Shown: positions 43,533-52,777, counted from the first letter of the stretch. The stretch is DNA of 64,000 nucleotides from JAGVPT01 sp049578505 (GCA_049578505.1 JBAUMC010000006.1:7885-71884), one strand, 5' to 3'. Program-made: numbers and translations. Notes: a model not told the origin generated them from the sequence alone.

Positions 43533-44024
43533 TTAATTTCTCATCGTTTGCATTTGTTCGTTGGTGAGCAGCCATAGGAGAACGCCTGCCCCTCGCTGCA
43601 CCGGAAATCCGACCTCGACACATGAGAGTGACGCTTTCTTTATACTGATTTTTGATTCGCCGGTCATGTTGATGAGGTTTGCAATGCAGCGGCTGACAAA
43701 TGGTTTGTGGCTTACGAGCAGAACGCGGCTATCGCGGGGAAAAGACTGAAGTTCACGGAATAAATTCTGCGGATCGGCTGTCGATATCAATTGTTCAAGA
43801 ATTTGGACGCGGACAGATGGAAATTGTTTCACGATGATTTCTGCCGTTGCCTTTGCACGTATCATAGGGCTTGTGAGCACGGCATTGAAATTCAGCTTTA
43901 AGGTCCGAACGGCGTTTATAATACATTCGGTCTCGGCAATTCCCTCGGAAGTCAGTTGCCGGTCAATGTCGATTGTGTCTCCTTCGGCCTCTGCATCAGC
44001 GTGCCGGAGAAAATAGAGGCGCAT
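43533..44024 (-). CDS. SixA-type phosphohistidine phosphatase
   Basis: 163 residues, histidine-phosphatase superfamily. The catalytic RHA motif is in MRLYFLRHADAEAEG. RQLTSEGIAET, LTSPMIRAKATAEIIV (second Arg) and LLVSHKPFVSRCIANLI (second His) complete the active site. SixA removes phosphate from phosphohistidine, for example on HPt domains or NPr. A second SixA-like gene is at 57749-58243, in a different context. Confidence 0.87.
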   Translation of the reverse strand: MRLYFLRHADAEAEGDTIDIDRQLTSEGIAETECIINAVRTLKLNFNAVLTSPMIRAKATAEIIVKQFPSVRVQILEQLISTADPQNLFRELQSFPRDSRVLLVSHKPFVSRCIANLINMTGESKISIKKASLSCVEVGFPVQRGAGVLLWLLTNEQMQTMRN

Positions 44025-44045
44025 GATATGCTTCCTTAAATGTGA

Positions 44046-44456
44046 TTACTCGGATGCGGTATAACTGGCTGAATACACCTTTCTTTTGATTTGGACGCTT
44101 TGACTTCCGAAATTCAGAAGCAGGCCAACTGGGAGGTTAGAGGCCTTCAAGTAATGAAGCAATTTATCTTCAAACGATTGTTCCATTGTATGAACCGCCT
44201 TTAACTCCACGATAACGCTTTTCTCCACAAGAAGGTCGACAATGAAATCTCCGACTGGCTCTCCACCATAGACCACCTTCATTTGTCTTTGTTGTTCAAC
44301 AGTGAGGCCCGATGTGCTCAGTTCTTTTGCAAGCGCATTTTCGTACACCTTCTCAACAAAACCCGAGCCCAATTTGTTGTGAACGACAAACGCAGCTCTT
44401 ATAATTTTTTCAGTAATTTCCCTTTTTGGATAATAATCTTCAGAATGGATTTTCAT
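44046..44456 (-). CDS. GxxExxY-family protein
   Basis: 136 residues from ATG 44456, which has GAGGGGGG upstream; the longer frame runs into repeat DNA. The signature GSGFVEKVYENALAKEL gives the GxxExxY motif, followed by DFIVDLLVEKSVIVELKAV with PD-(D/E)XK-like Asp...Glu-x-Lys, then LLHYLKASNLPVGLLLNFG. The family is widespread in Bacteroidota and often found beside repeats and mobile DNA; biochemical role unknown. Confidence 0.88.
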   Translation of the reverse strand: MKIHSEDYYPKREITEKIIRAAFVVHNKLGSGFVEKVYENALAKELSTSGLTVEQQRQMKVVYGGEPVGDFIVDLLVEKSVIVELKAVHTMEQSFEDKLLHYLKASNLPVGLLLNFGSQSVQIKRKVYSASYTASE

Positions 44457-44473
44457 TTTACCCCCCCTCTTTT

Positions 44474-44522
44474 TTAATCTGCGTAATCTGTAATCTGCGC
44501 TAAATCTGAGCAATCTGGAAAT
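44474..44522. repeat. AATCTGCG-type repeat
   Basis: Short units AATCTGCGTAATCTGTAATC and GCGCTAAATCTGAGCAATCT occur just upstream of the GxxExxY gene. Related strings occur at about 24690-24720 and inside the 3' end of the DUF2085 gene at 25435-25500. Confidence 0.55.
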
Positions 44523-44528
44523 CAATAA

Positions 44529-45617
44529 CTACTTTTTCTTGACCGCATTTTTTGCTTTCCTATATCCCGGTTTCAACACGTCATAGATAATCGCAATTCG
44601 CTGCTTGTATGGAACAAATGCGCTCTTCATCGCATTGATTGTTATCTTCTCGAGCTCTTCAAGAGTCAATCCGAAATGCTCTGCGGCAGTGCAATATTCA
44701 TCTGTTAACGTAATACCGCTCATCAAGCGATCGTCGGTATTCAACGTTACTCGGAATTTGTAACGGTAGAAAATTCCGAACGGATGTTCATCGATGCTGT
44801 TGACCGCGCCGGTATGGAGGTTGCTTGTCAAGCAGATTTCGAGCGGAATCCGTTTGTCGAGTACGTACTGCGCCAGCGTCCCCATGCTCAGCACCTGTCC
44901 CTCTTTTAGCCTCATGTCTTCGATCAGGCGTGTAGCGTGCCCAATCCTGTGCGCGCCGCACCATTGAATAGCCTGCCAGATTGATTCTTTACCAAACGCC
45001 TCGCCGGCGTGAACGGTAATGTTAAAATTTTCCCGTTGGATGTAATGAAACGCGTCGATGTGCTTTTTTGGCGGAAAGCCCCCTTCTTCGCCTGCGAGAT
45101 CAAATCCTACAACCCCCTGACTACGAAAATCGACGGCAAGCTCTGCAATCTCCTGCGATATTTTCGGGTCCATGTTTCTCATCGCACAGATCAGAAGTCC
45201 GTACTCGACCCCGAAGTCCTTTTTTCCCCGATCTAATCCGCGAAGAACGGCTTTCACGATTCTTTCGTTGTGAAGCCCTTTTTGTTGATGAAAGACCGGG
45301 GCGAACCGTGTTTCCAGGTAAACGACGCCGTCCTTTTTCATGTCTTCGAGTGTTTCGTACGCAACGCGCTCAAGCGCTTCTTCCGTTTGCATCACCCCGC
45401 ACGTATGCTCGAAACCTTCGAGGAAGAGGGGTAAACTTCCACGTTGCGCGCCCCGCTGAAACCAGACTGCGAGTTCGGCGGCATCCGTTGTCGGCAATTT
45501 TGTATATTTTTGATCACGTGCTAATTCGATGACTGTCTGAGGCCGAACGCCGCCGTCGAGATGGTCGTGGAGGAGTACTTTGGGAACTGTGCGGAGGAAA
45601 TTTTTAGTCAGCTTCAT
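44529..45617 (-). CDS. add: adenosine deaminase
   Basis: Zinc enzyme converting adenosine to inosine. 362 residues from ATG 45617; the longer frame adds a non-family tail. Zinc and substrate residues: LLHDHLDGGVRPQT (His pair), VHAGEAFG (His-Ala-Gly-Glu), HRIGHATRL, EICLTSNLHTG and VTLNTDDRLMSGITL (Asp pair). All are present, so the enzyme should be active. The Gly-Gly in HLDGG instead of the usual HLDGS is a common variant. It works in purine salvage. Confidence 0.93.
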   Translation of the reverse strand: MKLTKNFLRTVPKVLLHDHLDGGVRPQTVIELARDQKYTKLPTTDAAELAVWFQRGAQRGSLPLFLEGFEHTCGVMQTEEALERVAYETLEDMKKDGVVYLETRFAPVFHQQKGLHNERIVKAVLRGLDRGKKDFGVEYGLLICAMRNMDPKISQEIAELAVDFRSQGVVGFDLAGEEGGFPPKKHIDAFHYIQRENFNITVHAGEAFGKESIWQAIQWCGAHRIGHATRLIEDMRLKEGQVLSMGTLAQYVLDKRIPLEICLTSNLHTGAVNSIDEHPFGIFYRYKFRVTLNTDDRLMSGITLTDEYCTAAEHFGLTLEELEKITINAMKSAFVPYKQRIAIIYDVLKPGYRKAKNAVKKK

Positions 45618-45776
45618 GGAGGGCCGAGAAAGTTTGTCGGTAGAATAATTGTTCCGTAATGTACGAATGAAAGTCCTTAGTTCCAACCGGAATAGCTTCC
45701 AATATTCCTGATTGCATTTAGATTTCTCTTTGAGTAAAGTTATTCCTGTCTATCGATGAACGCATAACATCAACCT

Positions 45777-46295
45777 GTGAATCTTGAAAAAGAAATATTG
45801 AGGGAACATTCGAAGCGGCAAAGTCTATGGATCGCAAAGTGGGTCGGCAAAGATAAAAGGCGATTCAAGCAATTAATGGACCTTTTTCTAAGGGGCGATT
45901 ATCGTGTTACACAGCGTGCAGCGTGGATTGTCAAGCATTGTGCGGATGAACACTCCGAGCTTGTAACTCCTTATTTTAACAAGATGATCGACCGTATGCT
46001 TGAACCGGGTGTCCACGTTGCCGTAAAGAGAAACGTGATAAGAATTCTTCAAGATGTTGAGATACCCAGACGGCTCTCGGGCAAAATTGCAACAGTGTGT
46101 TTTGATTTGTTCGCTTCTGCAAAAGAACCAGTTGCGGTAAAAGTGTTTTCGATGACTGTACTTGCGAATATTGCACGGCGAGAGCCAGAATTGAAAAACG
46201 AGATACGGATTCTTATTGAGCAGCAAATGCCGACAGGAACTGCTGGTTTTCGTTCGAGGGGATCGAAGATATTGAAGCGGCTGGAAAAGTTGTAG
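45777..46295 (+). CDS. HEAT-repeat-like hypothetical protein
   Basis: 172 residues, GTG start. All-helical with paired helices typical of HEAT/ARM arrays: FLRGDYRVTQRAAWIVKHCADEHSELVTPYFNKMIDRML, VHVAVKRNVIRILQDVEIP, VAVKVFSMTVLANIARREPELKNEIRILIEQQM. There is no signal peptide and a high Lys/Arg content. HEAT-like proteins of this size are frequent in Bacteroidota; a binding or scaffold role is likely. Confidence 0.75.
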   Translation: MNLEKEILREHSKRQSLWIAKWVGKDKRRFKQLMDLFLRGDYRVTQRAAWIVKHCADEHSELVTPYFNKMIDRMLEPGVHVAVKRNVIRILQDVEIPRRLSGKIATVCFDLFASAKEPVAVKVFSMTVLANIARREPELKNEIRILIEQQMPTGTAGFRSRGSKILKRLEKL

Positions 46296-46355
46296 GTTGC
46301 GCTCGTTTTGTCGTTTTTCTAAACTTAGTTTACTCTGTCACATGGTCAGAAGAGC

Positions 46356-46868
46356 ATGCTTCGTCCCTCATACAATATGATATCGTCGATTTTTAGGTTG
46401 CCGGTTTTTATGTATATGCTGAAATGCATATGTGGCTTTTCTCTTTGTTACCTCCTCTACATCTGCTTTCCGCAGCACCAGTTTTACTGGAGTATGATTT
46501 CGGTACTCCTGGTGATTTCGCCTGAAGAAGATTCGTCGCATCGATTAGCGTTCGATAGAATGAAGGCAAATGTTCTCGGTTCAATGGTCGGCATCGTGAT
46601 ATTTTTCACTCATCTGCCTACATTGTTTGGGATGTGCCTTGGGGTCGTGATTACAATTGCGATTGGTATAAGTCTGAGGCTTACGAATGCAACCCGTTCA
46701 GCGCTTGCTTCATTGGTTATCGTGTTGATGCATGAACAGCAGGAAAGCTCATGGAATATTGCAGTTGAAAGAATGTTGTGCGTCCTGGCAGGTTGTTTTA
46801 TCGCTATTAGTGTTACGTATGTAGTAGGTTTTGTTTCACAAAGGTTCGGTAGCACTAAACCGGCGTGA
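46356..46868 (+). CDS. FUSC-like membrane protein
   Basis: 170 residues with four hydrophobic helices: FMYMLKCICGFSLCYLLYICF, YWSMISVLLVISP, MKANVLGSMVGIVIFFTHLP and LCVLAGCFIAISVTYVVGFV. The pattern WSMISVLLVISPEEDSSHRLAFDRMKANVLGSMVGI matches half of a fusaric-acid-resistance/FUSC module (membrane part only). Full-length efflux FUSC proteins carry extra domains that are missing here. The start could also be ATG 46377. Confidence 0.75.
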   Translation: MLRPSYNMISSIFRLPVFMYMLKCICGFSLCYLLYICFPQHQFYWSMISVLLVISPEEDSSHRLAFDRMKANVLGSMVGIVIFFTHLPTLFGMCLGVVITIAIGISLRLTNATRSALASLVIVLMHEQQESSWNIAVERMLCVLAGCFIAISVTYVVGFVSQRFGSTKPA

Positions 46869-46925
46869 TGAATGCCTGTTCGATCGAACCTGTTTAAGTT
46901 TCTACAATCGGCTTGTCAGAGTCCC

Positions 46926-48485
46926 TCACGCCAATTTCCCAACTGCTTTTTCGACACTGCGTAGAATTGCTTCGTCGAGCAACAGGTTGAGCGTCTTTTG
47001 AATATCATGGTATAACACCCGGTCCCGTGTTAAATGCGGAATGGTTGCACGGATCGTTTTGTGTGCAGCACGCGTTCCCTTGCCGCATCGCAGCGGAGCA
47101 TGGAAGTCAATCGCTTGCGCCGCGCAGAGCATCTCGATCGCGATGACAGTCTGGGCGTTTCGCAGCACGCGCCAGCATTTCTGAGCGCTGATCGACCCCA
47201 TGCTGTTGTGATCCTCCTGATTTGCGGAGGTAGGGATAGAATCGACGCTCGCAGGATGAGCAAGCACTTTATTTTCCGAAACAAGTGATGCAGCGGTATA
47301 CTGAGCAATCATTAATCCGGAATTGAGGCCGCCGTTGTGTGTAAGGAATCTGGGCAATCCGCTGAGCGAGCCGTTGACCATCCGCTCAGTACGGCGCTCC
47401 GAAATGTTCGCAAGCTCGGATAAAGCGATCGCCGCAAAATCCATGGCAAGCGCGATCGGCTGTCCGTGAAAATTACCCCCTTCGAGGTGCTGTCGTTCAT
47501 CAGGGAAGATAAGGGGATTATCGTTTGCAGAATTGATTTCGACGGAAACGATTCTTTCTACGTATTCCAGTGCGTCGCGCGAGGCACCGTGTACTTGCGG
47601 TGCGCAGCGAAGAGAATACGCATCCTGCACTCGCCGGTCGTTATGACGGTGCGATTCACGAATTTCGCTTCCGTGAAGCAGGGTTCTGAGATTTTTTGCC
47701 GACTCGAGTTGGCCTTTGAAGGGACGCAAACGATGAATGCGGTCGTCAAACGGCGTGTCGCTCCCTTTCAATGCTTCAACGCTCATTGCCGACGCGACGT
47801 CTGCAAGGCTGCACAATTGCTTTGCACGGTAAGCAATAAGGGCGGCAAAAGCCGTCATCATCTGCGTGCCGTTGATCAACGCGAGCCCCTCTTTGGCCGC
47901 CAGCGTGAGAGGAGTGAGTCGATGCTTTCTTAATGCACTACTTGAATTTTCAATTTTCGATTGCCGATTTCCGATTGGAAATCGAAAATCGGAAATAACC
48001 TTTCCCTTTCCCATCATCGTAAGAACGAGGTGTGCGAGCTGTACGAGGTCGCCGCTTGAACCGACGGAGCCTTGCGACGGGATGACAGGTACGAGTTCGG
48101 CGTTAAAAAATTTTATAATAAATTCAACAGTTTCGGGTCGTATACCCGAAAATCCCTTCGCGAGTGCGTTCACGCGCAAGATCATCATTGCGCGGACAAC
48201 TTCCGTCGGCAGCGGCTCACCGGTTCCCGCTGAATGGCTTGCGATAAGGTTGTGCTGAAGCTCTTCGATCTTGTCAAACGGAATATTAACGTCGCTGAAT
48301 TCGCCAAAGCCCGTTGTGACGCCGTAGATGTGCTCTTTCGCTTTAAGCCATTCTTCCACGAGCGCACGCGAACGACGCATCGCTTTTCTTGACGAGCCGG
48401 AAAGCGACATGCGCGAAGGTTGGGTGGATGCTGCGAAAAGTGTCGGGATCGTAAGGCTTTTGCCGTCGAGTTGAATTTGAATCAC
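46926..48485 (-). CDS. hutH: histidine/aromatic amino-acid ammonia-lyase
   Basis: 519 residues. Ammonia-lyase with IYGVTTGFGEF (catalytic Tyr), NLIASHSAGTGEPLP, MIO region GSVGSSGDLVQLAH, INGTQMM, QDAYSLRCAPQVHGA, SANDNPLIF, GGNFHGQPIALAMD and SANQEDHNSMG. The cofactor-forming triad is normally Ala-Ser-Gly; here it reads Ser-Ser-Gly (143-145) and the following AP is VQ. Residues about 164-182 are encoded by an inserted palindromic repeat. The remaining active-site residues are kept. Histidine is the likely substrate but the substrate-specifying region is not decisive. No other hut gene is nearby. Confidence 0.85.
   Translation of the reverse strand: MIQIQLDGKSLTIPTLFAASTQPSRMSLSGSSRKAMRRSRALVEEWLKAKEHIYGVTTGFGEFSDVNIPFDKIEELQHNLIASHSAGTGEPLPTEVVRAMMILRVNALAKGFSGIRPETVEFIIKFFNAELVPVIPSQGSVGSSGDLVQLAHLVLTMMGKGKVISDFRFPIGNRQSKIENSSSALRKHRLTPLTLAAKEGLALINGTQMMTAFAALIAYRAKQLCSLADVASAMSVEALKGSDTPFDDRIHRLRPFKGQLESAKNLRTLLHGSEIRESHRHNDRRVQDAYSLRCAPQVHGASRDALEYVERIVSVEINSANDNPLIFPDERQHLEGGNFHGQPIALAMDFAAIALSELANISERRTERMVNGSLSGLPRFLTHNGGLNSGLMIAQYTAASLVSENKVLAHPASVDSIPTSANQEDHNSMGSISAQKCWRVLRNAQTVIAIEMLCAAQAIDFHAPLRCGKGTRAAHKTIRATIPHLTRDRVLYHDIQKTLNLLLDEAILRSVEKAVGKLA
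47940..47996. repeat. palindromic repeat inside the ammonia-lyase gene
   Basis: ATTTTCAATTTTCGATTGCC, CGATTTCCGATT and ATCGAAAATCGGAAAT form an imperfect palindrome in frame inside hutH. It adds residues of the type ISDFRFPIGNRQSKIEN where the family normally has a short loop. The AT/GC texture differs from the surrounding codons. Confidence 0.7.
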
Positions 48486-48683
48486 GGGAGGAAATGTCGT
48501 TAGTGGTAGAAATTTTTCCCAATGTAGGGAGGTATTTGATTACATTCAAGCGGACAAAGTACAAACGAAACTGCCTCAGTTCCGATAAAAATAAGACATT
48601 ATCAGTCGAAAATGTACATTGAAAATCTGACGGAAATGAATTATTTTAAAAAAATCGTCATAATTGCCTACAATCATTGGTCA

Positions 48684-49550
48684 ATGAATATTTCATCTCT
48701 TTTTCAGCAAAAGCAGTTGAAACCGTCATGGTCGTATACAACGTCCGGCGTGCTTTGGCGCCTCCTCTTTTCGGAGACCAATTTCATCGTCGGGGAAGAC
48801 CGGGATACGGAAAAAAAGCAAGTCTCTTTTTTTTGCTTGAATGCAGCCAACGGGGATGTCCTCTGGAAAAATCTTTCGTTTGCCGAACCGTGGTGGATCG
48901 GGATTGAAGGCATTGTCCACGATAAAGTATTTCTTCACGGTTTCAAAAAGCCGGATATGCCCGAGCATGGCAAAATCGTGGCCCTCGATCTGGGCACGGG
49001 AAGAGAACTGTGGAATAATAACGATTACTCTTATCTCTATGCAACATCCGACCGGGTTATGGCATTTCGCGATTTCTTCGAAAGACGAATGTATTATGAG
49101 CTTGACACTTCAACCGGAAAGTTACTACAGGAATTGAAAGAACTTCCCGCGGATGGGGACAGTAAAAAAAATGCGAACTTCGGCAGGGAGAACTTCGCAT
49201 TTCCGGAATCGCTCACCGAAGCCGTCGATGAATTCCCGGTTGTCGTCCCCATGGTTAATAGATATTGTGACAGGAATTCCATCCGCGGTTCAGTGGAGTA
49301 CATTCGTTCCAGCGGCAAGCTGGTGTTCAACTACTATGCCGTTCAAGGACACGACCAGGAAAAAAATATCGATTCTCTTCAAAACCGATTGTGCATCATT
49401 GACGAGGCGAGCGGCAAGCAGGTCTATGCAGACATTTTAAATTCTTCAACCCCCAGCGCCGTCCCCGATTCTTTTTTTGTCGACGATGCGACCGCTTACT
49501 ACATCAAAGAAAAGAATACCCTGGTTGCCGTTTCGCTCTCAGATCGATGA
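48684..49550 (+). CDS. DUF4905-like, PQQ-propeller-like protein
   Basis: 288 residues from ATG 48684; a longer start at 48612 adds an unlike tail. Repeated propeller-type segments: CLNAANGDVLWKNLSF, VALDLGTGRELWNNND, LDTSTGKLLQEL and CIIDEASGKQVYADI. The N-terminal SWSYTTSGVLWRLLFSETNFIVGEDRD recalls the Bacteroidota DUF4905 family. No signal peptide. Its stop overlaps the PhzF-like gene by 4 bases, so the two are translated together; functional link unknown. Confidence 0.82.
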   Translation: MNISSLFQQKQLKPSWSYTTSGVLWRLLFSETNFIVGEDRDTEKKQVSFFCLNAANGDVLWKNLSFAEPWWIGIEGIVHDKVFLHGFKKPDMPEHGKIVALDLGTGRELWNNNDYSYLYATSDRVMAFRDFFERRMYYELDTSTGKLLQELKELPADGDSKKNANFGRENFAFPESLTEAVDEFPVVVPMVNRYCDRNSIRGSVEYIRSSGKLVFNYYAVQGHDQEKNIDSLQNRLCIIDEASGKQVYADILNSSTPSAVPDSFFVDDATAYYIKEKNTLVAVSLSDR

Positions 49551-50452
49551 TTATGAGATCGTTGAAGATAAAACATATCGATGCCTTTACGTCAAAGACG
49601 TTTGCAGGGAACCCGGCAGCCGTTGTTCTCACGGGAGATGGTTTAACAAAAGAACAAATGCAAAGTATTGCGAGAGAAATGAATCTTTCCGAAACGGCAT
49701 TTATCCTTCATGCGTCGACCAAGCACTCCGACCTTCGTATACGATGGTTTACGCCTACGAATGAAGTGGCATTATGCGGTCACGCAACAATTGCCGGCTT
49801 TCATGCTCTTGCCGAAGAGGGATTATACGGCATGAAGAAAAGCGGGTCCCATGCGTTTCACCTTGAAACTGCTTCGGGTATTCTGGACGTTCATGTCACA
49901 AAAGAAAATGGTTGCGCTTCGGTGAAATTTTCTCTTCCGCTGCCTCGGTTCGTTAAGGGTCAACACCTGAAAAATGACTTTTTCGCTTCGCTGGGTGCGC
50001 AGAGTAGTGACTTCGATAAACGGCTGCCTTGTGTTATAAGTGTCAATGCCTATTTGCCCGTTCGACGCCTCTCTGCTCTTTTCGACCTGCGTCCCGACTT
50101 TCAACTCGTGAAGAAAATTTTGCTCAGCAAAAAACTTTTAGGCGTGTGTGTCTTCTCAACTGAAACCGTCGACCGTTCGTCGACATTTCATTCCCGCTTC
50201 TTTGCGCCGAACGACGGCATCAACGAAGACCCGGTCACCGGTTCAGCCAACGGTCCCCTCGGCGTGTACATGGTGGAGCAAAATCTCGTTGGAAAGTCCG
50301 ACGGCCTGATCGAAATGATCGGCGAACAAGGCGATGCCATCGGCAGACCGGGGCGGGTAAAGGTGGAGGTTCAGGTCGATCACGGTAAGCCCAAATCGGT
50401 GGCGATTGTCGGAAGCGCTGTCACCGTAATGGAAGGCACATTAACAATTTAA
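49547..50452 (+). CDS. PhzF-family epimerase/isomerase
   Basis: 301 residues, diaminopimelate-epimerase fold. KHIDAFTSKTFAGNPAAVVL, MNLSETAFIL (catalytic Glu), LRIRWFTPTNEVALCGHATIAGFHAL and FAPNDGINEDPVTGSANGPLGVYMV are the family signatures. PhzF itself isomerises a phenazine precursor, but no phenazine genes are present, so this is a general member of unknown substrate. Begins inside the stop of the preceding gene (ATGA). Confidence 0.9.
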   Translation: MIMRSLKIKHIDAFTSKTFAGNPAAVVLTGDGLTKEQMQSIAREMNLSETAFILHASTKHSDLRIRWFTPTNEVALCGHATIAGFHALAEEGLYGMKKSGSHAFHLETASGILDVHVTKENGCASVKFSLPLPRFVKGQHLKNDFFASLGAQSSDFDKRLPCVISVNAYLPVRRLSALFDLRPDFQLVKKILLSKKLLGVCVFSTETVDRSSTFHSRFFAPNDGINEDPVTGSANGPLGVYMVEQNLVGKSDGLIEMIGEQGDAIGRPGRVKVEVQVDHGKPKSVAIVGSAVTVMEGTLTI

Positions 50453-50486
50453 ATTTCGACAACTCTCGGTAAATATCGGATCAAAA

Positions 50487-52490
50487 ATGATGGGATTGTC
50501 AAACATTCTCTTTACGTTTGTTCTCCTTGCGTCGATCGTTTTTTTTGGATTGAGCGCGCGGCGGCTTCTCTCGTATTTGCAGACCGCCAAATCGGAAGAC
50601 CGATTTGACCGCCCTCTGGTACGGTTCAAGAGGGTTCTAACGATTGCGTTGTTGCAGACGAAGCTGCTCCGTGAGCCGCTTGCTGGATTGATGCACGTTG
50701 CAATTTTTTGGGGATTTCTTGCTCTTATCGTCGCAGTCGCTGAGTCAATCGGCGAAGGCATTACCGGCCACTTCTCGTTTCGATTTCTTGGGAATTTTTA
50801 TTCTCTGATCACGTTCAGCCAGGAGATTTTTTGCCTTCTAGTGATCGTTTCGGTGGTGATTGCGCTCTGGCGGAGGTTCATTTCGCGGGTGAAGCGGCTT
50901 CAAGTCGATGCGCACGGAAACGTCGACGCTGCCGTGATTCTCGTCTGGATTTTTTTCATCGTCTCGACGCTGCTGTTCCAGAATGCTGCTCGTATTTCAT
51001 TCGGGCAGTATGGTGCTGGTTTGGGTTATCCTGTATCTTCAAAAATGGCAGCCCTGTTTTCGGATAACGTCTCCGCATCGGAATGGAGCCAGCGATTTTG
51101 GTGGGCTCATATCGTCCTCGTTCTCGGCTTCCTCAATTATCTCCCATTTTCAAAACATCTCCATGTTTTGACATCCATCCCAAATGTCTTTTTCTCCAGC
51201 GTAAAGCCGCCCGGCGCTCTGAAGCCGATCAATCTCAGCGACGAATCGGCTACGAAATTCGGCGCATCCGATGTAGATGACTTGACCTGGAAACAATTAC
51301 TCGACGGCTACACATGCACAGAATGCGGACGCTGCGATTCGGTATGTCCTGCGAACGTAACCGGCAAACGCCTTTCGCCCCGAAAAATTATCGTCGATAC
51401 ACGCCGCCGAACGATGGAAAAAGCTCCGTTGCTGACCCGCGGAGTGAAGGCCGAAAATGAGAGTGAAGTGTTGTCACATTCGCTCGTCGACCACTTCATC
51501 TCAGTGGATGAACTCTGGGCTTGCACGACTTGCATGGCATGCGTGCACGAATGCCCTGTCATGATCGAGCATGTGAACGAGATTGTTGACCTAAGGCGAG
51601 GTCTGGTGTTAAACGAGTCTCGTTTTCCTGCGGAGCTGCGTTCCACATTCGAAAATCTCGAGCGGAACTTCACGCCCTGGGGTTTCAGCCATTCGTCCCG
51701 CGCTGATTGGGCCGATGGATTGGATATTCCGCGTATGGCGGATGGAGGGGAATTCGACGTGTTATTCTGGGTTGGCTGTGCCGGTGCGTTCGACGCACGG
51801 TACCGAAAAGTTACGCAGGCTTTTTCAAAGCTGATGAAATATAGCGGAGTGAAGTTCGCTATCCTCGGTCTTGAAGAAAAGTGCAACGGCGATGCGGCAC
51901 GCCGGATGGGGAACGAGTATCTCGCTCAAACATTAATCGCTGAAAACGTGGAAACACTAAACCGGTACAACGTTAAGAAAATTGTCACAACATGCCCTCA
52001 CTGCTTTCATTCCTTAAAGAATGAATATCCCCAATTTGGGGGAAACTACGACGTTGTCCATCATACCGATTTCCTTGCCGGGTTGGTAAAGGAGGGGAAA
52101 TTCGCGGTTTCACGCTCGCAAAGCGAAACGGTCACATTCCATGATTCATGCTACCTTGCTCGATACAACGGCGTCATCGATTCTCCCCGCGCATTGCTCA
52201 ACTCGATTCCTCAACTGTCGGTGACCGAAATGCCCCGGTCAAAGGACAAGGGATTTTGCTGCGGTGCAGGCGGAGGGAGGATGTGGATGGAAGAAAAGGA
52301 GGGGAAGCGCGTAAATATAGAACGAACGGAAGAAGCTCTGTCTACGAATGCAGGAACAATCGGGACGGCCTGCCCGTTTTGTATGACGATGATGACCGAC
52401 GGGGTTAAGGCTAAAGAGGCGAGCGAACGAGTCAATGTGAAAGACGTCGCCGAATTGTTATGGGAATCAGTGGAACGGAAAGAAGTGTGA
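50487..52490 (+). CDS. membrane FeS oxidoreductase (EMO/HdrD-like)
   Basis: 667 residues in one chain. The N-terminal 240 residues hold about five membrane helices of the NarI/heme-b type (LMHVAIFWGFLALIVAV, VLVLGFLNYLPFSKHLHVL). Two [4Fe-4S] motifs follow: CTECGRCDSVCPA (about 276) and CTTCMACVHECPV (about 348). Two CCG-type domains come last: GCAGAFD...EEKCNGDAARRMG...TTCPHCFHSL and HDSCYLARYNG...KGFCCGAGGGRMW...ACPFCMTMM. This is the architecture proposed for ETF:menaquinone oxidoreductase, which passes electrons from fatty-acid or amino-acid oxidation to quinone. Confidence 0.9.
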   Translation: MMGLSNILFTFVLLASIVFFGLSARRLLSYLQTAKSEDRFDRPLVRFKRVLTIALLQTKLLREPLAGLMHVAIFWGFLALIVAVAESIGEGITGHFSFRFLGNFYSLITFSQEIFCLLVIVSVVIALWRRFISRVKRLQVDAHGNVDAAVILVWIFFIVSTLLFQNAARISFGQYGAGLGYPVSSKMAALFSDNVSASEWSQRFWWAHIVLVLGFLNYLPFSKHLHVLTSIPNVFFSSVKPPGALKPINLSDESATKFGASDVDDLTWKQLLDGYTCTECGRCDSVCPANVTGKRLSPRKIIVDTRRRTMEKAPLLTRGVKAENESEVLSHSLVDHFISVDELWACTTCMACVHECPVMIEHVNEIVDLRRGLVLNESRFPAELRSTFENLERNFTPWGFSHSSRADWADGLDIPRMADGGEFDVLFWVGCAGAFDARYRKVTQAFSKLMKYSGVKFAILGLEEKCNGDAARRMGNEYLAQTLIAENVETLNRYNVKKIVTTCPHCFHSLKNEYPQFGGNYDVVHHTDFLAGLVKEGKFAVSRSQSETVTFHDSCYLARYNGVIDSPRALLNSIPQLSVTEMPRSKDKGFCCGAGGGRMWMEEKEGKRVNIERTEEALSTNAGTIGTACPFCMTMMTDGVKAKEASERVNVKDVAELLWESVERKEV

Positions 52491-52521
52491 AACAGCGTTA
52501 TATCATTTCGAAAGGAGACTT

Positions 52522-52728
52522 ATGACGTACAGAGTTTCGGTGTATAAATATTTGGAAGTCCCGAAAACGGTTGCTCACGAAACAGTTGAAGGAACCGAAG
52601 GGCAAGCCACCGCGCGTGCGAAGGAAATGTTATTGGCTTCCGAAGGCGACGTTGTTGTTGTCGCGATTGTGTCGGGGGGCGAGACCCGGGTCGTCCAACG
52701 TTTTGAAAAAGTGAAGAAGGCTTCGTAA
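52522..52728 (+). CDS. 68-aa hypothetical protein
   Basis: ATG with a very good ribosome site (AAAGGAG, 6 bases upstream), 31 bases after the FeS oxidoreductase stop. The peptide has strand-helix-strand character: TYRVSVYKYLEV, TEGQATARAKEMLLASEGD, VVVVAIVSGGETRVVQRF. There is no Cys and no membrane segment. Likely co-transcribed with the oxidoreductase, but role unknown. Confidence 0.75.
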   Translation: MTYRVSVYKYLEVPKTVAHETVEGTEGQATARAKEMLLASEGDVVVVAIVSGGETRVVQRFEKVKKAS

Positions 52729-52777
52729 AAGTTGCTTTTGTCCTGCGTTTCTAAAAATTTTTTGCGGTAAAGCACTC

